Shown one piece after another: positions 14,039 to 20,698 of a stretch of 20,698 nt of DNA. The notes below the pieces were generated by a model. That model made no database searches, was not told where the DNA came from, and saw only the letters and a program-made list of their open reading frames with translations. The translations under genes and the position numbers were made by a program. Positions within the stretch are counted from its first letter, which is position 1. Each line of letters begins with the position of its first letter. Source of the DNA: Mucilaginibacter sp. (GTDB taxonomy: Bacteria > Bacteroidota > Bacteroidia > Sphingobacteriales > Sphingobacteriaceae); contig JAFAKI010000141.1 in the NCBI GenBank assembly GCA_019235595.1, positions 1 through 20,698 on the forward strand, written 5' to 3'.

Positions 14039-15130
14039 ATGATTCATTGCAAGATATACATCTACAGCACTTCCGAACATATTTCCCAGCTGTGCACAGG
14101 TTTCCAACTGCTTGAATCTCAAAAAAAGATTGAGCTGTCATATAATTTTAATGCCTATTCACGTAACGGGAAGACCCCATTGCAAACTGTCAGGCCGTAT
14201 GATCTGCAGGGCATGTTTGTTGTAGTAAATAATACTATAACCATTTTTTATGACACCACTGATGGGGAAAGGCTGTTAACAGAAGCGTTGGAGGTTTCTG
14301 ATTTTTATTTCAAAAGAAGCTACCGCCCACAGGCGATACCGGATCAATATAAAGACGTCGTTTTCCCGCTTGGATTAAATTACGAAGTATACACCGGTAT
14401 GTTTGACAAACTGGAGTTTTCTCGTTTTTTTGCAAATAGCAGAAATTTCAAATCCCCAAAAGAACTGCTAAAATCCGTTTTAAGGAATATCGGGTTAAAA
14501 TATAACCCGACGATCAACAATATGCACCGCGCACCTCAACGCGCACATAAGCCGAAGGTGCTTTTTATGGCGCGTACCTGGAACCCTGATAATTATACAG
14601 GAGGCTATCCCGCCGAGAATTGGGAGGTATGGAAATCCCTTTGTAACAACATTAATAAAACCAGGGCGACAGTAATCCGGACTTTACGTAAAGAGCTGGG
14701 CTACCAGTTCTACGGTGGATTTTCTCAAAATCAATATACCGCTGATAATTATCGGGATCTATTGTTATCAGATGAGGGTGCTTCAGCGAAAAAAAGGTAT
14801 ATAAATAGGCTGAGCGAATATCCTATTTGTATCGCTACAACAGGGTTATACAACTCCATCGGCTGGAAATTTGGCGAATATGTTGCCTTCTCAAAAGCTA
14901 TCGTTTCCGAAAAGTTAAATCACCACGTTCCGGGTGATTTCGAACGAGGTAAAAATTATTCCGAATTTTCGACTGCTGAGGAATGCGTTGAGGAGGCGTT
15001 TATTTTATTTGAGGATAACGCGGCCAGAGAGCAAATGATGGAAAACAATTATCAGTATTATAACCAATACCTGGCCCCAGACAAAATGGTATGGCGGACA
15101 TTAGAAAAGGCAATAGGCAAAAGTTTGTAA
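14039..15130 (+). CDS. Putative GT-B type glycosyltransferase-like protein
   Basis: A 363-residue soluble protein without signal peptide or membrane helices. The C-terminal third (about 265-360) reads like the nucleotide-sugar half of group-1 glycosyltransferases and CgeB-like proteins: a GWKFGEYVAFSKAIVSE block, in which a glutamate precedes a preserved hydrophobic/small motif, then a NYSEFSTAEECVEEA block and helix-rich YYNQYLAPDKMV end. KPKVLFMARTWNP (about 172-184) looks like the first strand of a Rossmann half. The N-terminal part is not recognised. It stands alone, 276 bases after folC and 94 bases before the reductase gene, without other polysaccharide genes around. Sugar donor and acceptor are unknown; the family call is moderate. 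Confidence 0.6.
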   Translation: MIHCKIYIYSTSEHISQLCTGFQLLESQKKIELSYNFNAYSRNGKTPLQTVRPYDLQGMFVVVNNTITIFYDTTDGERLLTEALEVSDFYFKRSYRPQAIPDQYKDVVFPLGLNYEVYTGMFDKLEFSRFFANSRNFKSPKELLKSVLRNIGLKYNPTINNMHRAPQRAHKPKVLFMARTWNPDNYTGGYPAENWEVWKSLCNNINKTRATVIRTLRKELGYQFYGGFSQNQYTADNYRDLLLSDEGASAKKRYINRLSEYPICIATTGLYNSIGWKFGEYVAFSKAIVSEKLNHHVPGDFERGKNYSEFSTAEECVEEAFILFEDNAAREQMMENNYQYYNQYLAPDKMVWRTLEKAIGKSL

Positions 15131-15224
15131 AAATTTCTGTACATATAATCTGTACAAACATTTTCGCTTTTCATCTTACTAAAAAGTCATACTTTTAAGG
15201 CATAACATTTAGAGCTTTAAACCA

Positions 15225-16214
15225 ATGACCTACCTACCCTCTCAAGGCAGATACAAAGACATGATATACCGTCGCTGCGGTCGCAGCGGCATTAAATTAC
15301 CGGCTGTTTCGCTGGGCCTGTGGCACAACTTCGGCGGTGTGGATGTGATGGAAAATTACCGTAAGATCCTTCGCCTGGCGTTCGACAGCGGTATCACTCA
15401 TTTTGATCTTGCCAATAACTACGGTCCGCCGCCAGGATCAGCCGAAGAGAATTTTGGGGTTATCTTAAAGAAAGACTTCCAGGGCTACCGTGATGAAATG
15501 ATCATCTCGAGCAAAGCAGGCTATACCATGTGGGATGGCCCCTATGGCGACTGGGGCTCCAAAAAATACCTGGTATCAAGCCTTGACCAGAGTTTAAAAC
15601 GCATGGGATTAGATTATGTAGATATTTTCTATCACCATCGTCCCGACCCGGAGACACCGCTGGAAGAAACAATGACCGCACTTGATCTGATCGTTCGCCA
15701 GGGAAAGGCTTTATACGCAGGCATCTCCAACTATCCTGCCGATGAAGCTGAAAAGGCATTTGCTATTTTAAAAAAATTAGGCACGCCATGCCTTATCCAT
15801 CAGCCTAAATACTCCATGTTTGAACGTTGGGTAGAAGGGGGATTATTAGATGTGCTGGAAAAAGACGGCGTAGGTTGTATTCCTTTTTCGCCATTGGCCC
15901 AGGGATTACTAACCGATAAGTATTTGCACGGTATTCCAGAAGACTCAAGAGCAGCAAAGTCGACAGGTTTTTTACAAGAAGGCCAAGTAACGGAGCAAAG
16001 AGTTAATCAAGCCAGGCAATTAAATGAGATAGCTAAACAACGAGGCCAAACGCTAGCTCAAATGGCACTTGCATGGTTGCTAAAAGATCACCGGGTTACT
16101 TCGGTGTTGATCGGCGCCAGCAGACCGGCACAATTGGCTGACTCGCTAAAATGCCTTGATAATATTGAATTCTCGAAAGAGGAATTGGCTAAGATCGAGG
16201 GTATACTGAAATAA
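15225..16214 (+). CDS. yghZ: Aldo/keto reductase, YghZ / L-glyceraldehyde 3-phosphate reductase type
   Basis: A 329-residue NADPH-dependent aldo/keto reductase that matches E. coli YghZ along its whole length as I remember it: the start (RYKDMIYRRCGRSG), SLGLWHNFG, FDLANNYGPPPGSAEENFG, SSKAGYTMW-x-GPYG, SLDQSLKRMGLDYVDIFY and FSPLAQGLLTDKYL. The catalytic tetrad is D61, Y66, K97 and H138. YghZ-type enzymes reduce L-glyceraldehyde 3-phosphate and other toxic aldehydes such as methylglyoxal. The start agrees with the E. coli protein without extension. A direct pair of TCTGTACA (about 15135-15155) lies in the gap before the gene but is not clearly a regulator site. The following gene is a Gfo/Idh/MocA dehydrogenase, separated by a hairpin-rich repeat. 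Confidence 0.92.
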   Translation: MTYLPSQGRYKDMIYRRCGRSGIKLPAVSLGLWHNFGGVDVMENYRKILRLAFDSGITHFDLANNYGPPPGSAEENFGVILKKDFQGYRDEMIISSKAGYTMWDGPYGDWGSKKYLVSSLDQSLKRMGLDYVDIFYHHRPDPETPLEETMTALDLIVRQGKALYAGISNYPADEAEKAFAILKKLGTPCLIHQPKYSMFERWVEGGLLDVLEKDGVGCIPFSPLAQGLLTDKYLHGIPEDSRAAKSTGFLQEGQVTEQRVNQARQLNEIAKQRGQTLAQMALAWLLKDHRVTSVLIGASRPAQLADSLKCLDNIEFSKEELAKIEGILK

Positions 16215-16349
16215 TATACGTCGTGTTGACTCACCCAGCCCCTCTCTTCGCTAAGCGAAGAGAGGGGAGCAAAAAAATTCCTTCTTTTCGCGCAGCGAAG
16301 AGAAGGTGGTCGAGCGTAGCAATGACCGGATGAGTCAACTATACGATAT
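16215..16349. repeat. Inverted-end element with two internal hairpins
   Basis: The outer ends are near-complementary: ATATACGTCGTGTTGACTCA at 16214-16233 against the inverse of TGAGTCAACTATACGATAT at 16331-16349. Inside lie hairpin 1 (16239-16267, 13-bp perfect stem CCCCTCTCTTCGC, loop TAA) and hairpin 2 (16280-16306, 12-bp stem with one mismatch, loop GCA). Both share TTCGC/GCGAAGAGA. Read on the minus strand, hairpin 2 is followed by a run of seven T (16271-16277), so it has the form of an intrinsic terminator against antisense transcription. No coding content. Confidence 0.75.
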
Positions 16350-16370
16350 ATTTAATATTTTAATAATTCT

Positions 16371-17342
16371 ATGGATAACATCAACTGGGGCATTATTGGC
16401 TGCGGTAACGTGACTGAAAAAAAGAGCGGACAAGCTTATAATAAAATTCATCACAGTAGGCTGGTAGCCGTAATGCGTCGTAATGCGGCGAAAGCTGCCG
16501 ACTATGCAGCCCGGCACAATGTGAGCCGCTGGTATGACGATGCGGATAAACTGCTAAGCGATCCTGAAGTTAATGCAGTTTCCGTAGCTACCCCACCTGT
16601 AAACCACCTGGAATATGCCATAGCCGCATTAAAAAAAGGATTAGGCGTTTATGTAGAAAAACCTGTTACGCGCAACGCGCAGGAAGCTCAGGCCATGGCC
16701 GACGCGGTGAAACAATACAACGGCAAGCTTACCGTGGCACATTATCGCCGGGCGTTACCTATGTTTTTGTACGTCAAGGAGTTATTGGACAACAAGACTA
16801 TAGGCGATGTACGGACCGTTCAGATCAGGATGTGGAAAAGCCTTAGACCAGACCTGATCGCCAATTCCGAAACCAACTGGCGTGTTTTGCCCGAGCTTTC
16901 AGGCGGTGGCTATTTTCATGACCTGGCGCCGCATCAACTTGACCTGATGCTTTATTATTTCGGCGAGCCTGAAAAATATCAGGGCTATTCGTTAAATCAA
17001 TCAAAAGCCACCCCTGCCGACGATCATGTTTGCGGTGAAATTATATTCAAAAACGGCGTGGTTGTCAACGGCTCGTGGTCGTTTAACGTGGCCGAAAGTG
17101 AAACTGTAGACAGTTGCGAAATCATCGGTACCAAAGGCAGGATAACCTTTCCCATCTTCGGCACAACCGTAAGCTGGAGGAACACTTACGAAGAACAAAC
17201 CGTCAACTTCACCCATCCCGAGCATATACAGCAACCGATGATCGAAAAGATCGTACACTATTTCCAGGGAAAGGGCCCTAACCCCTGCCCGATTGAAGAG
17301 GCCGTGACTTTAATGAAAATACTGGATGCATTTACCGCCTGA
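16371..17342 (+). CDS. Gfo/Idh/MocA family oxidoreductase
   Basis: A 323-residue NAD(P)-dependent dehydrogenase. The N-terminal Rossmann fold starts with GIIGCGNV (7-14); EKP at 96-98 gives the conserved lysine K97; the C-terminal domain has GGGYFHDLAPHQLD (178-191) with D184 and H188 matching the family's catalytic pair. Substrates of the family are sugars, inositols and their derivatives; which one cannot be read here. The C-terminus ends in LDAFTA at a TGA that belongs to a palindromic repeat (17340-17424), so the native tail may have been trimmed by a few residues. The upstream reductase gene is co-directional but separated by a repeat element with terminator-like hairpins, so co-transcription is uncertain. 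Confidence 0.92.
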   Translation: MDNINWGIIGCGNVTEKKSGQAYNKIHHSRLVAVMRRNAAKAADYAARHNVSRWYDDADKLLSDPEVNAVSVATPPVNHLEYAIAALKKGLGVYVEKPVTRNAQEAQAMADAVKQYNGKLTVAHYRRALPMFLYVKELLDNKTIGDVRTVQIRMWKSLRPDLIANSETNWRVLPELSGGGYFHDLAPHQLDLMLYYFGEPEKYQGYSLNQSKATPADDHVCGEIIFKNGVVVNGSWSFNVAESETVDSCEIIGTKGRITFPIFGTTVSWRNTYEEQTVNFTHPEHIQQPMIEKIVHYFQGKGPNPCPIEEAVTLMKILDAFTA

Positions 17343-17424
17343 ACTATGATTTGTATGATTAAATGAAGACTATGATACTTTTATAAACCATAGTAAATCA
17401 AAAAATCAGTACAGTCATAGTTCA
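17340..17424. repeat. Palindromic element carrying a stop codon (copy B)
   Basis: Same family as 13758-13843: both begin TGAACTATGATTTG and end CATAGTTCA, with similar middles (GATTAAATG and CATAGTAA-TCAAAAAATC). The arms here are imperfect (three mismatches in about 21 bases), and an inner pair ACTATG/CATAGT is also present. The TGA of the Gfo/Idh/MocA gene is the first three bases. It lies between convergent genes and ends 7 bases before the DUF6496 stop, so it could end transcription from both sides. Confidence 0.8.
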
Positions 17425-17431
17425 CACAACA

Positions 17432-17608
17432 TTACTTCTTCTTTGGCACCTTTGCGCCCTCTTTTCGCGCTTCGGATAAGCCGATAGCTATAGCCTGTTT
17501 TCTGCTGGTTACTTTCTTACCGCTGCGACCACTTTTTAATTTGCCTTCTTTCATTTCGTGCAGGTTTTCTTCAACCTTTTCTCCCGCTTTTTCTGAATAC
17601 TTTGCCAT
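17432..17608 (-). CDS. DUF6496 family small basic protein
   Basis: A 58-residue protein, rich in Lys, Glu and Gly, reading MAKYSEKAGEKVEENLHEMK and then GKLKSGRSGKKVTSRKQAIAIGLSEARKEGAKVPKKK in two parts. The SGRSGKKVTSRKQAIAIGLSEAR core is the recognisable DUF6496 block. The frame is open upstream to 17644, but the ATG at 17608 matches the family start (MAKYS-x-KA-x-x-KVE). Proteins of this type are small, highly charged and of unknown function; their composition would suit nucleic-acid binding. The stop codon is 7 bases from a palindromic repeat. Confidence 0.85.
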   Translation of the reverse strand: MAKYSEKAGEKVEENLHEMKEGKLKSGRSGKKVTSRKQAIAIGLSEARKEGAKVPKKK

Positions 17609-17693
17609 GATTACATTTTTAAGTAGATGATAAATAAGCAACAACTGACTACATAAACGGTTTTTATCACCGGGTTGATTACCTTTACTACCA

Positions 17694-18569
17694 ATGAAAC
17701 CGATTGCAGAATCTGAACTGATATTAAATTCCGACGGAAGTATTTACCACCTGAATTTGTTGCCGGATGACATTGCCGATACCATTATCACAGTAGGCGA
17801 TCCGGAACGGGTATTGCATGTGAGCCGTTACTTTGACACGATCGAAGTGCGAAAATCCAAACGGGAATTTGTTACCCATACGGGCACGTTGTATGGCAAA
17901 AGGATCACGGTAATATCAACCGGCATCGGTACGGATAATATAGATATAGTGTTGAACGAGTTGGATACTCTTGCCAATATCGATCTGCAAACGCGTCGGC
18001 CGAAAACTCAATTACAAAAGCTAAACATCATCCGCATCAGCACTTCGGGCGCTGTTCAGTCGGATATACCGGTTGACAGTTTGCTGGGTTCAAGCGCTGC
18101 CTTTGGCATGGATTCGCTGATGAATTATTATCAGCATCCATTATCGCCTGATGAAAAACAATTACTGGATGCCTTTACCAATGCTTTACCTACAGGTAAT
18201 AAATTATCGCCCTATATCGCATCAGCAGACGAATCGTTATTAAATACGCTGGCCTCCAACCTACCCACAGGCATTACGATTACCGCGCCGGGGTTTTATG
18301 CACCTCAGGGGCGACAAATCAGAGCCAGATCAATTCATCCGGACCTGATGAATAATATTCAGCAATTCCATCTGAACAATCAACGCATCACCAACCTCGA
18401 AATGGAAACTGCGGGCATTTACGGATTAGCCGCCGCATTGGGCCACAGAGCGATCTCATTTAATGTCATATTAGCCAATCGTGCTAACCAAACGTTCAGC
18501 AAACAACCGGATAAAATAATGGATCATTACATTCAGCAAATTTTGGGCAGATTGAAAGATATGCTGTAA
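17694..18569 (+). CDS. Nucleoside phosphorylase (uridine/purine phosphorylase superfamily)
   Basis: A 291-residue phosphorylase of the PNP/UDP superfamily, which splits nucleosides with phosphate to give ribose 1-phosphate and free base. Landmarks: VGDPERV (34-40, phosphate loop), STGIGTDN (75-82), RISTSGAVQ (114-122) and NLEMETAGIYGLA (234-246), where E236/M237/E238 form the ribose-binding site. Length is a little above E. coli Udp or DeoD, with an insert around 95-110. The EMET site and general pattern favour uridine-phosphorylase-like enzymes, but base specificity cannot be assigned safely. The DUF6496 gene is divergent upstream, 85 bases away. TACCTTTA at 17680-17687 resembles a -7 box but lies too near the ATG to be convincing. 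Confidence 0.88.
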   Translation: MKPIAESELILNSDGSIYHLNLLPDDIADTIITVGDPERVLHVSRYFDTIEVRKSKREFVTHTGTLYGKRITVISTGIGTDNIDIVLNELDTLANIDLQTRRPKTQLQKLNIIRISTSGAVQSDIPVDSLLGSSAAFGMDSLMNYYQHPLSPDEKQLLDAFTNALPTGNKLSPYIASADESLLNTLASNLPTGITITAPGFYAPQGRQIRARSIHPDLMNNIQQFHLNNQRITNLEMETAGIYGLAAALGHRAISFNVILANRANQTFSKQPDKIMDHYIQQILGRLKDML

Positions 18570-18639
18570 CTAAAAAATTATCCCTATCTTCAAAACATTA
18601 ACAAACTCAGCCATCTGCTGAAAAATTGACCTTAGCCCT

Positions 18640-19734
18640 ATGAGCATCAAAAAAGTAGCTGCCCCGTTTTACGAAAAACTTTCGTTGGTTCTAGTTGGAC
18701 TTATCGCCTTAGGCTATCTTGTTATTTTAGGCAAAGACCTGCTCGATCCGCTTATCTTCGGCTTTCTTTTCGCCATATTGTTATTGCCGGTATGTAATTA
18801 TTTCGAAAAAAAACTACACTTTCATCGCAGCATTGCTTCGATTACCGCTATAGTTCTGCTCATTGTTTTTATAGCGGGAATACTGTTCCTGGTGGGCTCT
18901 CAGATATCTCACCTGGCCGATGATTGGCCGATGCTCAGAAAGCAGGTGGGGCAATCTGTCGAAGAAATAAGAGAATGGGTTCAAGGCACTTTCCATGTCA
19001 ATATGGCTAAACAGATGGACTATGTGCACGACGCCACCAATAAACTGATGTCATCCGGAACTGACGTTGTTACCACTACGCTTGGGGCGGTTTCGTCACT
19101 AATGCTATTCTACTCTTTTATTCTGATCTTCACTTTCCTGATTTTATTATACAGGCGTTTGTTACTGCACTTCCTGGTAAAGGTTTTTAGTGAAGATCAT
19201 TCATCAGTAGTGTATGATATTGTTGCCAATATTCAAACCATCCTCAGAAAATATATTCTCGGTTTGCTGCTCGAAATGTTGATTGTCGCCACCATCGCCT
19301 GCACCGCCTTTCTGCTTATTGGCATTAAATATGCTATGCTGCTTGGGCTGATCGTTGGTTTGTTTAATATCGTGCCTTACATAGGGATATTTACCGCTTT
19401 ATTCCTGAGTTCGGTTATCACATTTGCTACAGGTAATGTGGGGAATGTTGTCGCTGTCATCGTCAGCGTGATTGCCATACATGCAATCGACTCGAACATA
19501 TTGCTGCCGACCATCGTTGGCTCAAAAGTGAGGCTGAATGCATTAATATCCTTCCTGGGCATTGTAATAGGCGAGATGATATGGGGGTTATCGGGCATGT
19601 TCCTGGCTATACCGGTAATGGCTATTCTGAAGATCATTTTCGACCGGATTGAAAGCATGAAACCATGGGGATTCCTTTTAGGCGGTGATTATGAATCCAA
19701 AAAGAGAGTCCAAAAAGCGATGAAAATCGAATGA
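18640..19734 (+). CDS. AI-2E family transporter
   Basis: A 364-residue integral membrane protein of the AI-2E (PerM/YdiK/TqsA-like) family. Hydrophobic helices occur at about 14-30, 36-52, 66-86, 146-170, then from about 208 onward in a cluster of four or five. The amphipathic region between them (about 88-145) is the family's extramembrane part. Family marks are LLLPVCNYFEKK near the start, and GLIVGLFNIVPYIG, SNILLPTIVGSKVRLNAL and IWGLSGMFLAIPVMAILKI in the C-terminal half. Members have been linked to export of the AI-2 signal or to Na+/H+ exchange; the substrate here is unknown. It follows the phosphorylase by 70 bases and touches the stop of the minus-strand gene at 19735. Confidence 0.93.
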   Translation: MSIKKVAAPFYEKLSLVLVGLIALGYLVILGKDLLDPLIFGFLFAILLLPVCNYFEKKLHFHRSIASITAIVLLIVFIAGILFLVGSQISHLADDWPMLRKQVGQSVEEIREWVQGTFHVNMAKQMDYVHDATNKLMSSGTDVVTTTLGAVSSLMLFYSFILIFTFLILLYRRLLLHFLVKVFSEDHSSVVYDIVANIQTILRKYILGLLLEMLIVATIACTAFLLIGIKYAMLLGLIVGLFNIVPYIGIFTALFLSSVITFATGNVGNVVAVIVSVIAIHAIDSNILLPTIVGSKVRLNALISFLGIVIGEMIWGLSGMFLAIPVMAILKIIFDRIESMKPWGFLLGGDYESKKRVQKAMKIE

Positions 19735-20046
19735 TCAGTGCGCCATAGTTAGCTGGTACACGCGCGCAAACAGCGTAGCGCAATAAGCCATTAATATCAG
19801 AGTGTTAAGCACTAGTAGCCAATTTGAATCGGGCTCGGTGTATTTTTTTATGGTACAACGGACAAAGAAATAAACAAATCCGCCTATCAGAATTATCGGG
19901 AAAATAAACAGCCATTTGCTGCTGGTCACCAAATACAAATGCTGCAACTTGCTGCTATCGGCCTGAAACAGCGGAACTACAGCCAATATTAACGCTAACA
20001 GGAACAAACGGGTAACCGCTTTTGCAATTATACCACTGGCTTTCAT
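19735..20046 (-). CDS. Small hypothetical three-helix membrane protein
   Basis: A protein of about 103 residues with three predicted helices (about 6-22, 44-63 and 76-97). I chose ATG at 20046 (MKASGIIAKAV); a TTG nine bases upstream would add three residues. Its stop codon directly abuts that of the AI-2E transporter, in convergent orientation. I do not recognise a family. Clean helix spacing and a positively charged loop (CTIKKY) after helix 2 suggest a real membrane protein rather than chance. Confidence 0.65.
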   Translation of the reverse strand: MKASGIIAKAVTRLFLLALILAVVPLFQADSSKLQHLYLVTSSKWLFIFPIILIGGFVYFFVRCTIKKYTEPDSNWLLVLNTLILMAYCATLFARVYQLTMAH

Positions 20047-20166
20047 CGGGAGCAAAACTAATTAAAATCGGAAATAAACGATGTTTTGTGTTTCAGCAAT
20101 CTCAAAACTGGCATAAAATCCGAACTTTTTACGTTATTCAAGCGTATCAACCTAAAATACCCCTGT

Positions 20167-20370
20167 ATGAATGCTTACAAAAAGAATTATAACAATACCT
20201 CAGTGTGCCGTCGTTGCCATCAGCCATTGGATACAAGAATAAGCAGGGGCTTTATTTTAAAAACATTATTTTTCTGGTTACCTGTCAAGGTTTATTTCTG
20301 TCAGAAATGTCTGGCAAAAAGATATATCCTGAACCCTAAAAGCAGCACCGAATCGCTAAGGGCCTTGTAA
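20167..20370 (+). CDS. Small zinc-ribbon protein, paralogue of the one at 495-707
   Basis: A 67-residue protein from ATG at 20167; the frame is open upstream to 20086, but those 27 residues have no counterpart in the paralogue and are left out. C14/C17 and C45/C48 form two CxxC knuckles with 27 residues between, exactly the spacing of the protein at 495-707. Shared positions include R-x-x-x-KT-x-F-x-LP-x-x-x-YFC-x-KC and RY-[VI]-L. The hydrophobic segment before the second knuckle (KTLFFWLPVKVYF) is kept. This pairing is the main evidence that both are genuine. Function unknown; a zinc-stabilised binding module is the simplest reading. It is 63 bases upstream of the phosphodiesterase gene. 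Confidence 0.75.
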   Translation: MNAYKKNYNNTSVCRRCHQPLDTRISRGFILKTLFFWLPVKVYFCQKCLAKRYILNPKSSTESLRAL

Positions 20371-20432
20371 TTCCAGGAAACAATTCTTTTTTAGAAGGCT
20401 GATCCGTATTTTCGGGAACAAATATCTCTCCG

Positions 20433-20698
20433 ATGCGTTTCGCGAATATTATTTTACTCTCCCTTCTGATCACTTTATCGGCACCTGTTTTTAGTCAAAA
20501 TGCATTTAAGATTGTGCCGCTTGGCGTTAAAGGCGGAATAGATGAAAGCAACCTTTCGGCCTACATGCTGGCACCCGCTAATAGTAATAATTTCGTTTGC
20601 CTGGATGCCGGCACTCTGCATTCCGGGATAAAAAAGGCTGTCGAAAATAGGGTATTTAATATTCCTGCCGAACAGGTATTGAGAAGATATATTAAAGG
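20433..20698 (+). CDS. Class II 3',5'-cyclic-nucleotide phosphodiesterase, 5' part only
   Basis: The first 88 codons of a gene that runs off the window. A signal peptide (MRFANIILLSLLITLSAPVF, cleavage after SQ) is followed by FKIVPLGVKGGIDESNLSAYML and CLDAGTLHSGI in pieces, the typical N-terminal pattern of class II (PDE1/CpdP-type) phosphodiesterases with a metallo-beta-lactamase-like fold. These hydrolyse cAMP or cGMP; bacterial members are often periplasmic, and the signal peptide agrees. The metal-binding HxHxDH motif would lie beyond the window edge and cannot be checked. TATTTTCG at 20407-20414 resembles a -7 box 19 bases before the ATG. Confidence 0.8.
   Translation, partial: MRFANIILLSLLITLSAPVFSQNAFKIVPLGVKGGIDESNLSAYMLAPANSNNFVCLDAGTLHSGIKKAVENRVFNIPAEQVLRRYIK

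Noticed and set aside
15123..15159. GTTTGTA/TACAAAC pair after the glycosyltransferase stop as a terminator
   Set aside because: Only a 7-bp AT-rich stem with a 23-base loop and no clean T-run; too weak.
17609..17644. N-terminal extension of the DUF6496 protein (12 residues)
   Set aside because: The family begins at MAKYS; the extension is hydrophobic (MLLIYHLLKNVI) and unlike the rest.
17680..17687. TACCTTTA as a -7 element for the nucleoside phosphorylase gene
   Set aside because: It would place the transcription start at or next to the ATG at 17694, and no TTTG lies at the right distance upstream; possible leaderless start, but too weak to list.
20086..20166. N-terminal extension of the second zinc-ribbon protein
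   Set aside because: It has no counterpart in the paralogue at 495-707, whose alignable part starts just after position 20167.

Overview
The window looks like chromosomal DNA of a Bacteroidota bacterium, most likely Sphingobacteriaceae (Mucilaginibacter or Pedobacter type). The evidence is family content: a membrane-anchored HU-CCDC81/SPOR protein, a DUF922 metalloprotease-like protein, a DUF6496 mini-protein, class II cyclic-nucleotide phosphodiesterase, Bacteroidota-style TonB/ExbBD, weak or absent Shine-Dalgarno sequences, and a -7 box of the TAnnTTTG type. No tRNA, rRNA, CRISPR array, transposase or phage gene was seen. Genus is an inference from protein style only.

Layout. Positions 1-1235 hold two stand-alone response-regulator receiver proteins with a 70-residue zinc-ribbon protein between them. 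Positions 1255-3976 hold a DUF2252 protein (minus), a small ABM-like monooxygenase-fold protein (plus) and a secreted DUF922 HExxH protein (minus). Positions 4174-13762 are a co-directional cluster: a large periplasmic TPR protein, an outer-membrane beta-barrel, an HU-TM-SPOR protein, ExbB/TolQ-like, ExbD/TolR-like, a TonB-like energy transducer, and folC. Positions 14039-17342 hold a glycosyltransferase-like protein, a YghZ-type aldo/keto reductase and a Gfo/Idh/MocA dehydrogenase. Positions 17432-20698 hold a DUF6496 mini-protein (minus), a nucleoside phosphorylase, an AI-2E family transporter, a small three-helix membrane protein (minus), a second zinc-ribbon protein paralogous to the first, and the 5' end of a class II cyclic-nucleotide phosphodiesterase cut by the window edge.

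How the central cluster may work. ExbB, ExbD and TonB form a proton-driven inner-membrane motor. The barrel carries a TonB-box-like segment but is too short for a normal plug. The HU-SPOR protein would place a DNA-binding-type fold in the cytoplasm and a septal-peptidoglycan-binding domain in the periplasm. The gene set resembles Tol-Pal in composition (motor, TPR protein, envelope-anchored partner). I infer an envelope-spanning, possibly division-linked machine rather than plain nutrient uptake. The individual families are known; this role is a hypothesis.

The second striking layer is repetitive DNA. Three elements built from 7-bp units, each with a different unit and with an inverted arm, sit within about 1.9 kb: between exbD and tonB, at the start codon of folC, and in frame inside folC. 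Two further palindromic elements of one family supply the stop codons of folC and of the Gfo/Idh/MocA gene. A separate element with near-matching inverted ends and two internal hairpins lies upstream of that gene.
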